Shown in pieces: positions 1 through 5,308 of a DNA stretch of 8,475 nucleotides. The position numbers and the translations under genes are program-made. A model generated the notes under the pieces. The model saw only the letters and a program-made list of their open reading frames with translations, was not told where the DNA came from and did no database searches. This DNA comes from an uncultured cyanobacterium (GTDB taxonomy: Bacteria; Cyanobacteriota; Cyanobacteriia; Cyanobacteriales; Geitlerinemataceae), in NCBI GenBank assembly GCA_937121005.1, contig CAKZKB010000573.1:1-8475 (forward strand), given 5' to 3'. Every line of letters starts with the position of its first letter. The stretch's first letter is position 1.

Positions 1-11
1 AGAAAAAGCAA

Positions 12-413
12 ATGTCTTCGAGCAGGTCAACGCCCCCACGAACAATGCCTAGTTCTCCCGATCGCCCGGACTACGAAGGAATCGTGCGCTTCTTGATCTC
101 GCCGTTTCTCGAGTCCCCCGAGTCGTTGCAGATCGACTGCGAGCGGCTCGCCAGTCGCCCGAAAGTGTGGGTGCGTCTGGCTTTTGAGGGCTCGGACAAA
201 GGGCGGGTGTACGGTCGCGGCGGGCGCAATTTACAGGCGATCGTCACGGTGTTGCAGGCCCTCTCGCGCATGAGCGGACAGTCGGTATATTTAGATGTCT
301 ATGGCGGTATGGACTCGGGGGGCGATCGCGATCGTCCCAGTCCGTCCCCCCCCGGCCGTCGGGTCAGTCGCTCGCGATACCGCCGAACGCGCAGTACGCC
401 TCGGTTCGAGTAG
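12..413 (+). CDS. khpA: KH-domain RNA-binding protein, KhpA type
   Basis: This is a 133-residue protein with a single type II-like KH domain at about residues 20-97. The RNA-gripping GXXG loop is visible as G68-R-G-G71 in GRVYGRGGRN, preceded by the conserved stretch VRLAFEGSDKGRV. Small KH proteins of this class (KhpA/YlqC) bind RNA in the cytoplasm and in many bacteria are encoded next to rpsP; the upstream neighbour lies outside this window. The KH core is flanked by a Ser/Pro-rich N-terminus and an Arg/Ser-rich basic tail (about residues 100-133), making it longer than the compact family members of about 75-80 residues. The tail is encoded by DNA with a run of six G and a run of eight C. 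ATG at 12 is used here; ATG at 45 (residue 12) would also keep the whole KH domain, and neither has a clear Shine-Dalgarno. The family call is secure, but the targets are unknown. Confidence 0.88.
   Translation: MSSSRSTPPRTMPSSPDRPDYEGIVRFLISPFLESPESLQIDCERLASRPKVWVRLAFEGSDKGRVYGRGGRNLQAIVTVLQALSRMSGQSVYLDVYGGMDSGGDRDRPSPSPPGRRVSRSRYRRTRSTPRFE
317..353 (+). repeat. G6 and C8 homopolymer tracts in the khpA tail
   Basis: Six consecutive G (317-322) and eight consecutive C (346-353) lie inside the coding region for the basic tail of the KH protein, either side of an overlapping HIP1-type palindrome (GATCGCGATC at 324-333). The two tracts are complementary and could pair in the mRNA. Tracts of this length are prone to length change. 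A slip would alter only the tail, after the KH domain is complete. Confidence 0.6.
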
Positions 414-454
414 CCTAAGTCTGTCTGTAGAGCGATCGCGTTCCCAGGCAAGTG

Positions 455-463
455 TGAGATAAT
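455..463 (+). promoter_or_regulatory. Possible extended -10 promoter before the DUF6464-like gene
   Basis: TGAGATAAT is an extended -10 form (TGn followed by GATAAT, five of six consensus bases). No good -35 hexamer lies 16-18 bp upstream. Transcription would begin near 470, which is after the ATG at 462, so a real promoter here would favour ATG 522 or 525 as the start of the following gene. The same TGAGATAAT string recurs at 7607-7615 before another gene. Confidence 0.35.
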
Positions 464-734
464 GTATGCAGGCGGGCTCGATGCCGCTGGCGATAACATT
501 GCGACGCGATCGCGCTATTTGATGATGGGTTCGGTTTCCGAAAAAATGCGCTGGTTGGCTTACGAGCGCGTTCGAGTGCAAATTTTACGCTCCCGACAGC
601 GCTTGCAAATGATGTCGAGGCGCACCGATCGGCGATCGACGTGCCGATTTAACGCGCGATCGGCGTTTCTGCTGTGTGCGGTGAACCCGGAGGGGCCGTG
701 CCACAGTTGCCCCCACTACGAAAGCGCTCCTTAG
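462..734 (+). CDS. Small Cys-motif protein, DUF6464-like
   Basis: This is a 90-residue protein if the ATG at 462 is used, or 70 and 69 residues from the ATGs at 522 and 525. The C-terminal half carries CRFNARSAFLLCAVNPEGPC followed by HSCPHYE, which I recognise as the hallmark of the cyanobacterial DUF6464 family. Its four cysteines (C61, C72, C80, C83; spacing Cx10Cx7Cx2C) look like a metal or Fe-S ligand set, but this is inference. The N-terminal half is Arg-rich (residues 35-60) with no membrane segment or signal peptide. No function is known to me for the family. The gene sits between the KH gene and cdsA on the same strand with gaps of 48 and 107 bp. No Shine-Dalgarno decides the start, and the possible -10 box at 455-463 argues for the later ATGs. 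The coding call is firm and the family name moderately so. Confidence 0.75.
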   Translation: MYAGGLDAAGDNIATRSRYLMMGSVSEKMRWLAYERVRVQILRSRQRLQMMSRRTDRRSTCRFNARSAFLLCAVNPEGPCHSCPHYESAP

Positions 735-745
735 CAGGGAGGGAA

Positions 746-763
746 GTTTAAGGTTTCTTAAAC
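746..763. repeat. Perfect 7-bp inverted repeat after the DUF6464-like gene
   Basis: GTTTAAG, a GTTT loop, then CTTAAAC form a perfect 7-bp stem 11 bp after the stop codon. It is AT-rich and is not followed by a U tract, so it is a poor intrinsic terminator. It could be an mRNA 3'-end structure or an operator upstream of cdsA. Confidence 0.4.
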
Positions 764-797
764 ATTGTGTCAAAAGGCGATCGCGGCTCGTTAACCG

Positions 798-806
798 TGT
801 TTTAAT
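798..806 (+). promoter_or_regulatory. Possible extended -10 promoter of cdsA
   Basis: TGTTTTAAT fits an extended -10 element (TGn plus TTTAAT, five of six consensus bases). There is no convincing -35 at 16-18 bp. Transcription from about 813 would give a leader of roughly 30-50 nt to the candidate cdsA starts at 842, 860 and 863. A HIP1 site (777-784) lies in the spacer region. Confidence 0.35.
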
Positions 807-841
807 CTAAGAGGCGGGCTGTTTCAGTCCCGTACTTTTGA

Positions 842-1750
842 GTGCCGCAAAAACTGCCTATGATGTGGGTTCGGATTGTTAGTGGAATTGTCGCGATCGC
901 TGTCGTCTCCAGCGCGATCGCCTTGGGCGGTTGGTATTTCACCATCGGTCTGAGCCTGCTAGTCTTGTTGGGACAGCTCGAATATTTTCAAATGGTACTG
1001 GCCAAAGGCATCGCCCCGGCCGCCAAGACCACTCTCGTGGCCAGTCAAGTGTTGCTGCTGACGGCGGCGATCGCCCCTCGGTTTGTCGATGGGATGTTCC
1101 CGATCGCGGGCACGGCGATCTGTTTTTACCTGCTGTTTCAGCCGCAAATCGCCACGATCGCCGATATTTCCACCTCGATTTTAGGCCTGTTCTACGGCGG
1201 TTACTTGCCGAGTTACTGGCTGCGGTTGCGCGTGGGCCTCGATCGCGCTTGGGAAAGCGCCAGCGCCGATCTCGTCGCCAGCAGCCAACCTGTCACCACC
1301 GCTACCCACTGGTGGGATCCGCAGCAGCTATCGGAAGGCCTTACCCTCACCCTACTGGCATTTTGCTGTATTTGGGCGGCCGATATTGGAGCCTATTTTG
1401 TCGGTAAATTTTTCGGCCGCACTCGCCTGTCCCATATTAGCCCTAAAAAGACTGTCGAAGGCGCAGTCTTTGGAGTCACTAGCAGCGCGATCGTCGCCGT
1501 TCTGGGGGCGTGGTACGTGGGCTGGCCCTACTGGCTGTGGACGGGTCTAGGATTGGGTTTGGTGGTGGGTGTTGCCAGTTTGCTAGGTGACTTAACCGAG
1601 TCGATGATGAAACGGGATGCAGGGGTCAAAGATTCCGGGACGCTGATTCCCGGCCACGGTGGCATCCTCGATCGCGCCGACAGTTACGTTTTTACGGCTC
1701 CGTTGGTGTATTATTTTGCCACGCTGTTGTTGCCCTTGTTAACGGGTTAG
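842..1750 (+). CDS. cdsA: Phosphatidate cytidylyltransferase (CDP-diacylglycerol synthase)
   Basis: The 302-residue integral membrane enzyme makes CDP-diacylglycerol from phosphatidic acid and CTP, the branch point for phospholipids such as phosphatidylglycerol, an essential thylakoid lipid. The family signature is complete near the C-terminus: S254-x-x-K-R, then KD, then PGHGG and LDRAD ending at D280. Two further conserved stretches are WAADIGAYFVGKFFGR (residues 178-193) and SPKKTVEG (200-207). Hydrophobic segments fill the protein, clearest around residues 13-50, 68-100, 165-185, 210-247 and 284-300. A loop of roughly 30 residues at 136-165 is polar. GTG at 842 is the longest start; ATG 860 or 863 would begin MMWVRIVSG, closer to the usual start of cyanobacterial CdsA, and none has a Shine-Dalgarno. 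The gene is separated from its neighbours and convergent with the radical SAM gene. Function is secure; the start is not. Confidence 0.96.
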   Translation: MPQKLPMMWVRIVSGIVAIAVVSSAIALGGWYFTIGLSLLVLLGQLEYFQMVLAKGIAPAAKTTLVASQVLLLTAAIAPRFVDGMFPIAGTAICFYLLFQPQIATIADISTSILGLFYGGYLPSYWLRLRVGLDRAWESASADLVASSQPVTTATHWWDPQQLSEGLTLTLLAFCCIWAADIGAYFVGKFFGRTRLSHISPKKTVEGAVFGVTSSAIVAVLGAWYVGWPYWLWTGLGLGLVVGVASLLGDLTESMMKRDAGVKDSGTLIPGHGGILDRADSYVFTAPLVYYFATLLLPLLTG

Positions 1751-1769
1751 AATCGCTACGCTCGGCAAC

Positions 1770-1783
1770 AGTTCGGAGTTCGG
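1770..1783. repeat. 7-bp tandem repeat, AGTTCGG x2
   Basis: AGTTCGG occurs twice in tandem, 20 bp after the cdsA stop codon. It is the first of three 7-bp-period repeats in the window and sits 8 bp after TCGCTACGC (1753-1761), a 9-mer that also precedes the repeat at 4667. Two copies alone are weak; the shared period and context make it worth recording. Confidence 0.5.
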
Positions 1784-1818
1784 AATAAACGAGAGTCGAG
1801 ATCGACCTGTTGACCCCT

Positions 1819-1843
1819 CGTAGCGTCCCTCCGGGGCGCTACG
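1819..1843. repeat. Strong hairpin with CGTAGCG arms
   Basis: An 11-bp stem (1819-1829 with 1833-1843) closes on a TCC loop. CGTAGCG pairs with CGCTACG, then one G-U wobble, then CCC with GGG. It lies between the convergent cdsA and radical SAM genes and could act as a transcription or mRNA end, but no T-run follows. GC-rich intergenic hairpins of this look recur in cyanobacterial genomes, so a dispersed repeat is the better guess. Confidence 0.6.
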
Positions 1844-1848
1844 AACTG

Positions 1849-1865
1849 TGGAGGCTCCGCCTCCA
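1849..1865. repeat. Hairpin TGGAGGC-TCC-GCCTCCA
   Basis: A perfect 7-bp GC-rich stem also has a TCC loop and starts 6 bp after the previous hairpin. A degenerate relative, TAGAGCCTCTA, follows in the same gap at about 1878-1888. The pair resembles dispersed intergenic repeat elements of cyanobacteria (inference from memory of the sequence type). It may help end cdsA transcription. Confidence 0.55.
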
Positions 1866-1931
1866 GAATACATTAGGTAGAGCCTCTAGAATAAGCATTC
1901 GCACAAGTTAGCGTAATGTTTCGCCCCTAGG

Positions 1932-1950
1932 TTTAGACATGAAGTCTAAA
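1932..1950. terminator. Inverted repeat between convergent genes, possible bidirectional terminator
   Basis: TTTAGAC, loop ATGAA, then GTCTAAA form a perfect 7-bp stem about 20 bp from the 3' end of the radical SAM gene and 180 bp past cdsA. Location between convergent genes suggests a shared terminator. The stem is AT-rich and neither strand has a real U tract after it, so the termination role is weakly supported. Confidence 0.35.
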
Positions 1951-1973
1951 TTCTGAATTCTGAATTCTGAATT
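1949..1973. repeat. 7-bp tandem repeat, AATTCTG x3 plus partial copy
   Basis: Three perfect AATTCTG units (1949-1969) are followed by AATT (1970-1973). The partial unit overlaps the stop codon of the radical SAM gene (TAA, read from 1974 to 1972 on the minus strand), so the repeat begins exactly where that reading frame ends. Heptanucleotide tandem repeats of this kind (STRR sequences) are known from cyanobacterial intergenic DNA. Confidence 0.8.
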
Positions 1974-4593
1974 AGAGCGAAGCGACCGATCGCAGCAGCA
2001 ATTTTTGCCGATGTACCGCCACCAATTCTAAGGACTCCCCAGAAACGCGATCGAGCATTTCGATAACGTGGGACGGACGCAGCAAGTTACCGTCATTGCG
2101 ACAAGTTCCGACATAGCGGACGATCGCTTCTCGGGGGAAATTAGGGGACTCGATAAGGTCGATTTCAAACAGGCGATCGCGCAAGTTCACTTGTTTTTTC
2201 TTGCCCCGTTTGGTGGTATGTTCGATCCAGATTTCCGAGGTCGATCGTAGCGACTCCAGCCAGTTTTCCCACTGCGGATCGCCAGTAGAACAATCTGGTA
2301 AAGCGATCGTTAACAGGTATTCGGCGCGATCGAGCAACCGCGTTGCCGCCAGTTCCGACATCTCCACTTCTTCGGCTGCATACAGGGGAATTCCGGCGGG
2401 CAGTTGGGCTGCCAAACGCTGGCGAAATTCTTGGGGATCTAAAGTCGTATGGAGGTCGAATTCGACAATTTCTCCGGTGCTGGTTGCCCCTAAAGAGAGG
2501 GCATTGGCGGGAGAAATTCGCGGCCCTGGATGGTAGCCCCCGGTATAAGCAATGGGGAGAGAAGCGCGACGCACGGCGCGATCGAACAGTTTGGCTAAAT
2601 CCAAATGACCGATGAGCCGCATATCGTCGAGTTTACCATAAAAAACCCGCAGCCGTTGGACGCGATCGCGCTTCGGTTGAAACTCGCCTGCGAACTGGGG
2701 AATGTTCGGCGGTTCGACAACAATATTGTGACCGAAATCGGGAGTGCAAACGCCACAATGGGAACATCCCTCGAAGGCGCAGTCGGGAACAGTTGCCGCT
2801 TCTAGCGCCCGTTTGAGATCGTCTTTAAGCCACTGTTTGTCGATGCCCGTATTTAAATAATCCCAAGGCAAAGGTGCGTCGAGAGCGCGATCGAGGGTTT
2901 CGGTATCGCGATCTTCGCTATCGAGATGAAATAGATTCCATTCGCCATTCTCAACTTGGCGATACTTCCAGGTCAAACCCGATTCTTCGATGGCCGTTTC
3001 CCAGGCAGCATAGGCGCGATCGAGGCTTTCCCACCAGGCATCCATACCCGCCCCCAGTTCCCAGGCGCGACGCACGACTTTCGATAAACGGCGATCGCCG
3101 CGACCGATAAAGTCTTCCATGGCCGACAAACGAACATCGGTAAAGTTGGCTTTTACCCCTTTCATACGGCGAAATTCTTGGCGCAGCAGGTCTTGTTTGC
3201 GTAAAAATTCTGACGTAGAAACCGAGTGCCACTGAAAAGGTGTATGGGGTTTGGGGGTAAAGTTAGAAATGGTCAGGTTAAGGTTAAGCCGCTTGCGGTT
3301 AGGGGTGCGACATTCTTGTTGCAACCAGCGCACGGTTTCGGCAATGCCAATGATGTCAGCATCGGTTTCGCCGGGGAGTCCGATCATGAAGTAAAGTTTG
3401 ACCTTATTCCAACCGCGATCGTAGGCTGTTTTCACCCCGCGCAACAGTTCTTCGTTGGTCAATCCCTTGTTAATAATATCGCGCATTCGTTGGGTTCCCG
3501 CTTCCGGGGCGAAGGTGAGAGAACTCTGGCGCGTGCCACCAATAATGTTGGCGATGTTGTCATCAAAGCGATCGACCCGTTGGCTGGGTAAAGACAGAGA
3601 AATATTTTCGTCCTTGAGGCGGTTTTTGATTTCCATGCCCACCGCCGGAAGAGATAGATAATCCGAACAGCTTAACGATAGCAAAGAAAACTCGTTATAT
3701 CCGGTTTCTCGCATTCCTTTTTCGATGGCATTCACGACTTCATCGGGATCTACATCTCGCGCCGGACGGGTTAGCATTCCCGGCTGACAAAAGCGACACC
3801 CGCGAGTGCAACCGCGCCGAATTTCCACTGTGAGGCGATCGTGCACGGTTTGCACGTAGGGCACCAAACCAATGGAATATTCGGGCATGGGTGGGGCGAC
3901 GCGACGCAAAATTCGTTCCGGTACGTCGGGGCGATTGGGTTGCACGGAACCGTCGGCTGCCATATCGTAGAATTGCGGCACGTAAACCCCCGGAACTTGC
4001 GCCAAGTCAAGTAACAAGGCTTCGCGATTTAAGCCCGCAGCCTTGCCATCTTCGAGGACAAAACCAATTTCGGCGAGCAATTCTTCCCCGTCGCCGAGGG
4101 CAATAAAATCAAAAAAGTCGGCATAGGGTTCGGGGTTGGAGGTAGCCGTTTGTCCGCCTGCAAAGACTAACGGAAAATTACTTTGCTGTCGTTCCTTCCA
4201 AGTCAGGGGAATGCCCGCCAAATCGAGCATTTCCAGGATATTGGTCGCCCCGAGTTCGTAGCTGAGATTGAAGCCGAGAATATCGAAATCGGCCAAGAAA
4301 CGATGCGACTCGACTGCAAATAAGGGAGTCTGGGTTTGGCGCAATTTGGCCGCCAAGTCGGGGGCGGGGAGGTAGGCGCGATCGCACAGTTGATGGGGTT
4401 GGGCGTTGATGATATTGTAGAGAATAATATGTCCTAAATTGGACGCACCCACTTCGTAAATATCAGGATAGGTTAGCACCCAGCGTACCGTCGCCGCGTG
4501 CCAAGGCTTGCGAACCGCACCGCGTTCGTTGCCCAAATAGCGGGCGGGTTGGGAAATATCTGGCGCAATTAGATTATCGATGGCAATGGTCAC
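1972..4593 (-). CDS. Radical SAM protein with B12-binding-like N-terminus and DUF2344 C-terminus
   Basis: This large two-module protein resembles the TIGR03960 radical SAM family fused to a TIGR03936/DUF2344 region. Residue numbers count from the ATG at 4635. A cobalamin-binding-like domain spans about 45-250. The radical SAM core follows, with the [4Fe-4S] ligands in C276-TRG-C280-RF-C283, then FAPEAGTQRMR and FMIGLPGE. A second cysteine group, C619, C624, C627 and C630 (DCAFEGCSHCGVC), may bind another cluster or zinc. The DUF2344-type domain starts near 660 (RVFYGKLDDMRLIGHLDL, then GGYHPGPRISPA). The reaction is unknown to me; in other bacteria these modules often sit near RNase E/G and ribosomal genes, but no such gene is adjacent here. 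GTG at 4593 is chosen because family members start close to this point, GAGAG precedes it, and a TACAAT box overlaps the ATG at 4635. ATGs at 4617 and 4635 are alternatives, adding 8 or 14 residues. Confidence 0.9.
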   Translation of the reverse strand: MTIAIDNLIAPDISQPARYLGNERGAVRKPWHAATVRWVLTYPDIYEVGASNLGHIILYNIINAQPHQLCDRAYLPAPDLAAKLRQTQTPLFAVESHRFLADFDILGFNLSYELGATNILEMLDLAGIPLTWKERQQSNFPLVFAGGQTATSNPEPYADFFDFIALGDGEELLAEIGFVLEDGKAAGLNREALLLDLAQVPGVYVPQFYDMAADGSVQPNRPDVPERILRRVAPPMPEYSIGLVPYVQTVHDRLTVEIRRGCTRGCRFCQPGMLTRPARDVDPDEVVNAIEKGMRETGYNEFSLLSLSCSDYLSLPAVGMEIKNRLKDENISLSLPSQRVDRFDDNIANIIGGTRQSSLTFAPEAGTQRMRDIINKGLTNEELLRGVKTAYDRGWNKVKLYFMIGLPGETDADIIGIAETVRWLQQECRTPNRKRLNLNLTISNFTPKPHTPFQWHSVSTSEFLRKQDLLRQEFRRMKGVKANFTDVRLSAMEDFIGRGDRRLSKVVRRAWELGAGMDAWWESLDRAYAAWETAIEESGLTWKYRQVENGEWNLFHLDSEDRDTETLDRALDAPLPWDYLNTGIDKQWLKDDLKRALEAATVPDCAFEGCSHCGVCTPDFGHNIVVEPPNIPQFAGEFQPKRDRVQRLRVFYGKLDDMRLIGHLDLAKLFDRAVRRASLPIAYTGGYHPGPRISPANALSLGATSTGEIVEFDLHTTLDPQEFRQRLAAQLPAGIPLYAAEEVEMSELAATRLLDRAEYLLTIALPDCSTGDPQWENWLESLRSTSEIWIEHTTKRGKKKQVNLRDRLFEIDLIESPNFPREAIVRYVGTCRNDGNLLRPSHVIEMLDRVSGESLELVAVHRQKLLLRSVASL

Positions 4594-4633
4594 GGTTATC
4601 TCTCGATGGTGCTGCATTAACGATTTGTTAACC

Positions 4634-4639
4634 ATTGTA
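4634..4639 (-). promoter_or_regulatory. Possible -10 box of the radical SAM gene
   Basis: On the minus strand TACAAT (five of six consensus bases) overlaps the ATG at 4635. Transcription would start near 4627, leaving ATG 4617 with about 10 nt of leader and GTG 4593 with about 34 nt. No good -35 is seen at the right spacing. If real, it excludes the ATG at 4635 as the start. Confidence 0.35.
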
Positions 4640-4666
4640 GCGGAAATTGAGCCAGTCGCTACGCGG

Positions 4667-4698
4667 AATTAAAAATTAAAAGTTAAAAATTAAAAATT
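4667..4698. repeat. 7-bp tandem repeat, AATTAAA x4 plus partial copy
   Basis: Four units of AATTAAA (the third reads AGTTAAA) are followed by a partial AATT. The array fills most of the 3' half of the short gap between the divergent radical SAM and kinase genes and ends 8 bp before the kinase ATG. It therefore occupies the place where the kinase promoter -10 or leader should be, and TAAAAA strings inside it could serve as weak -10 boxes behind TTGAGC at 4647-4652. The 9-mer TCGCTACGC at 4656-4664 precedes it, as it does the repeat at 1770. Confidence 0.8.
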
Positions 4699-4706
4699 TA
4701 GCATCC

Positions 4707-5228
4707 ATGTCTCAAGTCAAGCCAGTCAAATTAATTTTATTGATTGGATTGCCCGCTTCTGGCAAGTCTTCTTTGGCCCGATCGCTGGCCGAGAAAGGCG
4801 ATCGCGCGATTATTTCCACCGATACCATTCGTCAAGATTTATTTGGCGACGAAGCCATACAAGGGCCGTGGTTGCAAGTGCGAACCGAAGTAGAAAGGCG
4901 AATGCGGAATGCAGTCAGTCAAATTCACAAACACAGTTACGCTGCGGCGATTTACGATGCCACGAACGCTAAGCGATCGTACCGCAAAGAAGCGATTTAT
5001 TTAGCCCGTAGTGTCGGTTTTACCTTTATCGCCGGGGTTTGGGTAGATACGCCTCTAGAGGTTTGTTTGCACCGAAACCAACAGCGCGATCGTCAAGTTC
5101 CCGATGAGATTATACTGCAAATGGATCGCCAACTGCATGACGCACCGCCTTCATTTGCCGATGGTTTGGACGATCTCATTCGCTATACGGGGGCATCGGG
5201 TCGATCGCGATCGGCAATCCTGTTTTGA
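4707..5228 (+). CDS. P-loop kinase-like ATP-binding protein (AAA_33 / polynucleotide kinase-like)
   Basis: The 173-residue protein opens with a Walker A motif, G14-LPASGK-S21, after a hydrophobic strand (LILLI). IISTDTIRQDLFG (residues 35-47) carries the S/T-D pair typical of small P-loop kinases, and YDATNAKRSYR (83-93) is the conserved D-x-T-N segment of the family that includes T4 polynucleotide kinase and zeta-toxin-like kinases. HRNQQRDRQVPDEII (122-136) fits the lid and adenine-side region. It probably transfers phosphate from ATP, but the substrate (nucleic acid end, nucleotide or small molecule) cannot be read from sequence. No antitoxin or RNA ligase neighbour is present, so a toxin role is unsupported. 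The protein is a bare kinase domain, and its last residues are encoded by HIP-type DNA. It is divergent from the radical SAM gene and convergent with the EF-G-like gene. ATG 4707 lacks a Shine-Dalgarno. Confidence 0.88.
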   Translation: MSQVKPVKLILLIGLPASGKSSLARSLAEKGDRAIISTDTIRQDLFGDEAIQGPWLQVRTEVERRMRNAVSQIHKHSYAAAIYDATNAKRSYRKEAIYLARSVGFTFIAGVWVDTPLEVCLHRNQQRDRQVPDEIILQMDRQLHDAPPSFADGLDDLIRYTGASGRSRSAILF

Positions 5229-5241
5229 AACAATATTATCT

Positions 5242-5255
5242 CCGATCGCGATCGG
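5242..5255. repeat. 14-bp palindrome CCGATCGCGATCGG
   Basis: This perfect palindrome is made of overlapping HIP-type units, 13 bp after the kinase stop codon. Its 13-bp core CGATCGCGATCGG is repeated at 5202-5214, inside the end of the kinase gene and 41 bp upstream. The decamer GATCGCGATC also occurs at 324-333 and 6469-6478. Confidence 0.7.
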
Positions 5256-5278
5256 GAATGGGTATCGGTGCAGCCATT

Positions 5279-5294
5279 TTCAGGATCGCCTGAA
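5279..5294. terminator. Small hairpin between convergent kinase and EF-G-like genes
   Basis: TTCAGG, loop ATCG, then CCTGAA form a perfect 6-bp stem 15 bp from the EF-G-like stop codon. The place fits a shared terminator, but only a broken T stretch (TGTTTG) follows on the plus strand. This is weak support. Confidence 0.35.
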
Positions 5295-5308
5295 TGTTTG
5301 TAAAAGCG

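Noticed and set aside
291..773. Minus-strand frames opposite the KH gene tail and the DUF6464-like gene
   Set aside because: They are antisense to recognisable proteins, lack family motifs, and are probably products of GC-rich HIP-containing DNA.
931..1407. 158-codon open frame on the plus strand overlapping cdsA
   Set aside because: It lies wholly inside cdsA in another frame. The cdsA frame carries the complete family signature, while this one is Arg/His-rich with no recognisable motif.
1819..1865. Classical rho-independent terminator for cdsA
   Set aside because: The stems are strong but neither is followed by a T-run on the plus strand, so they are recorded as repeats instead.
3226..3591. 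121-codon open frame antisense to the radical SAM gene
   Set aside because: The opposite strand encodes clear radical SAM motifs throughout. This frame has no domain, promoter or ribosome binding site that I can see.
4667..4698. CRISPR-like or promoter-only reading of the AT-rich repeat
   Set aside because: The units are 7 bp with no spacers, so this is a microsatellite-type tandem repeat and not a CRISPR array.
4707..5228. Zeta-type toxin or phage-defence kinase
   Set aside because: The P-loop fold is similar, but there is no antitoxin gene or defence neighbour, and the flanking genes look like housekeeping ones.
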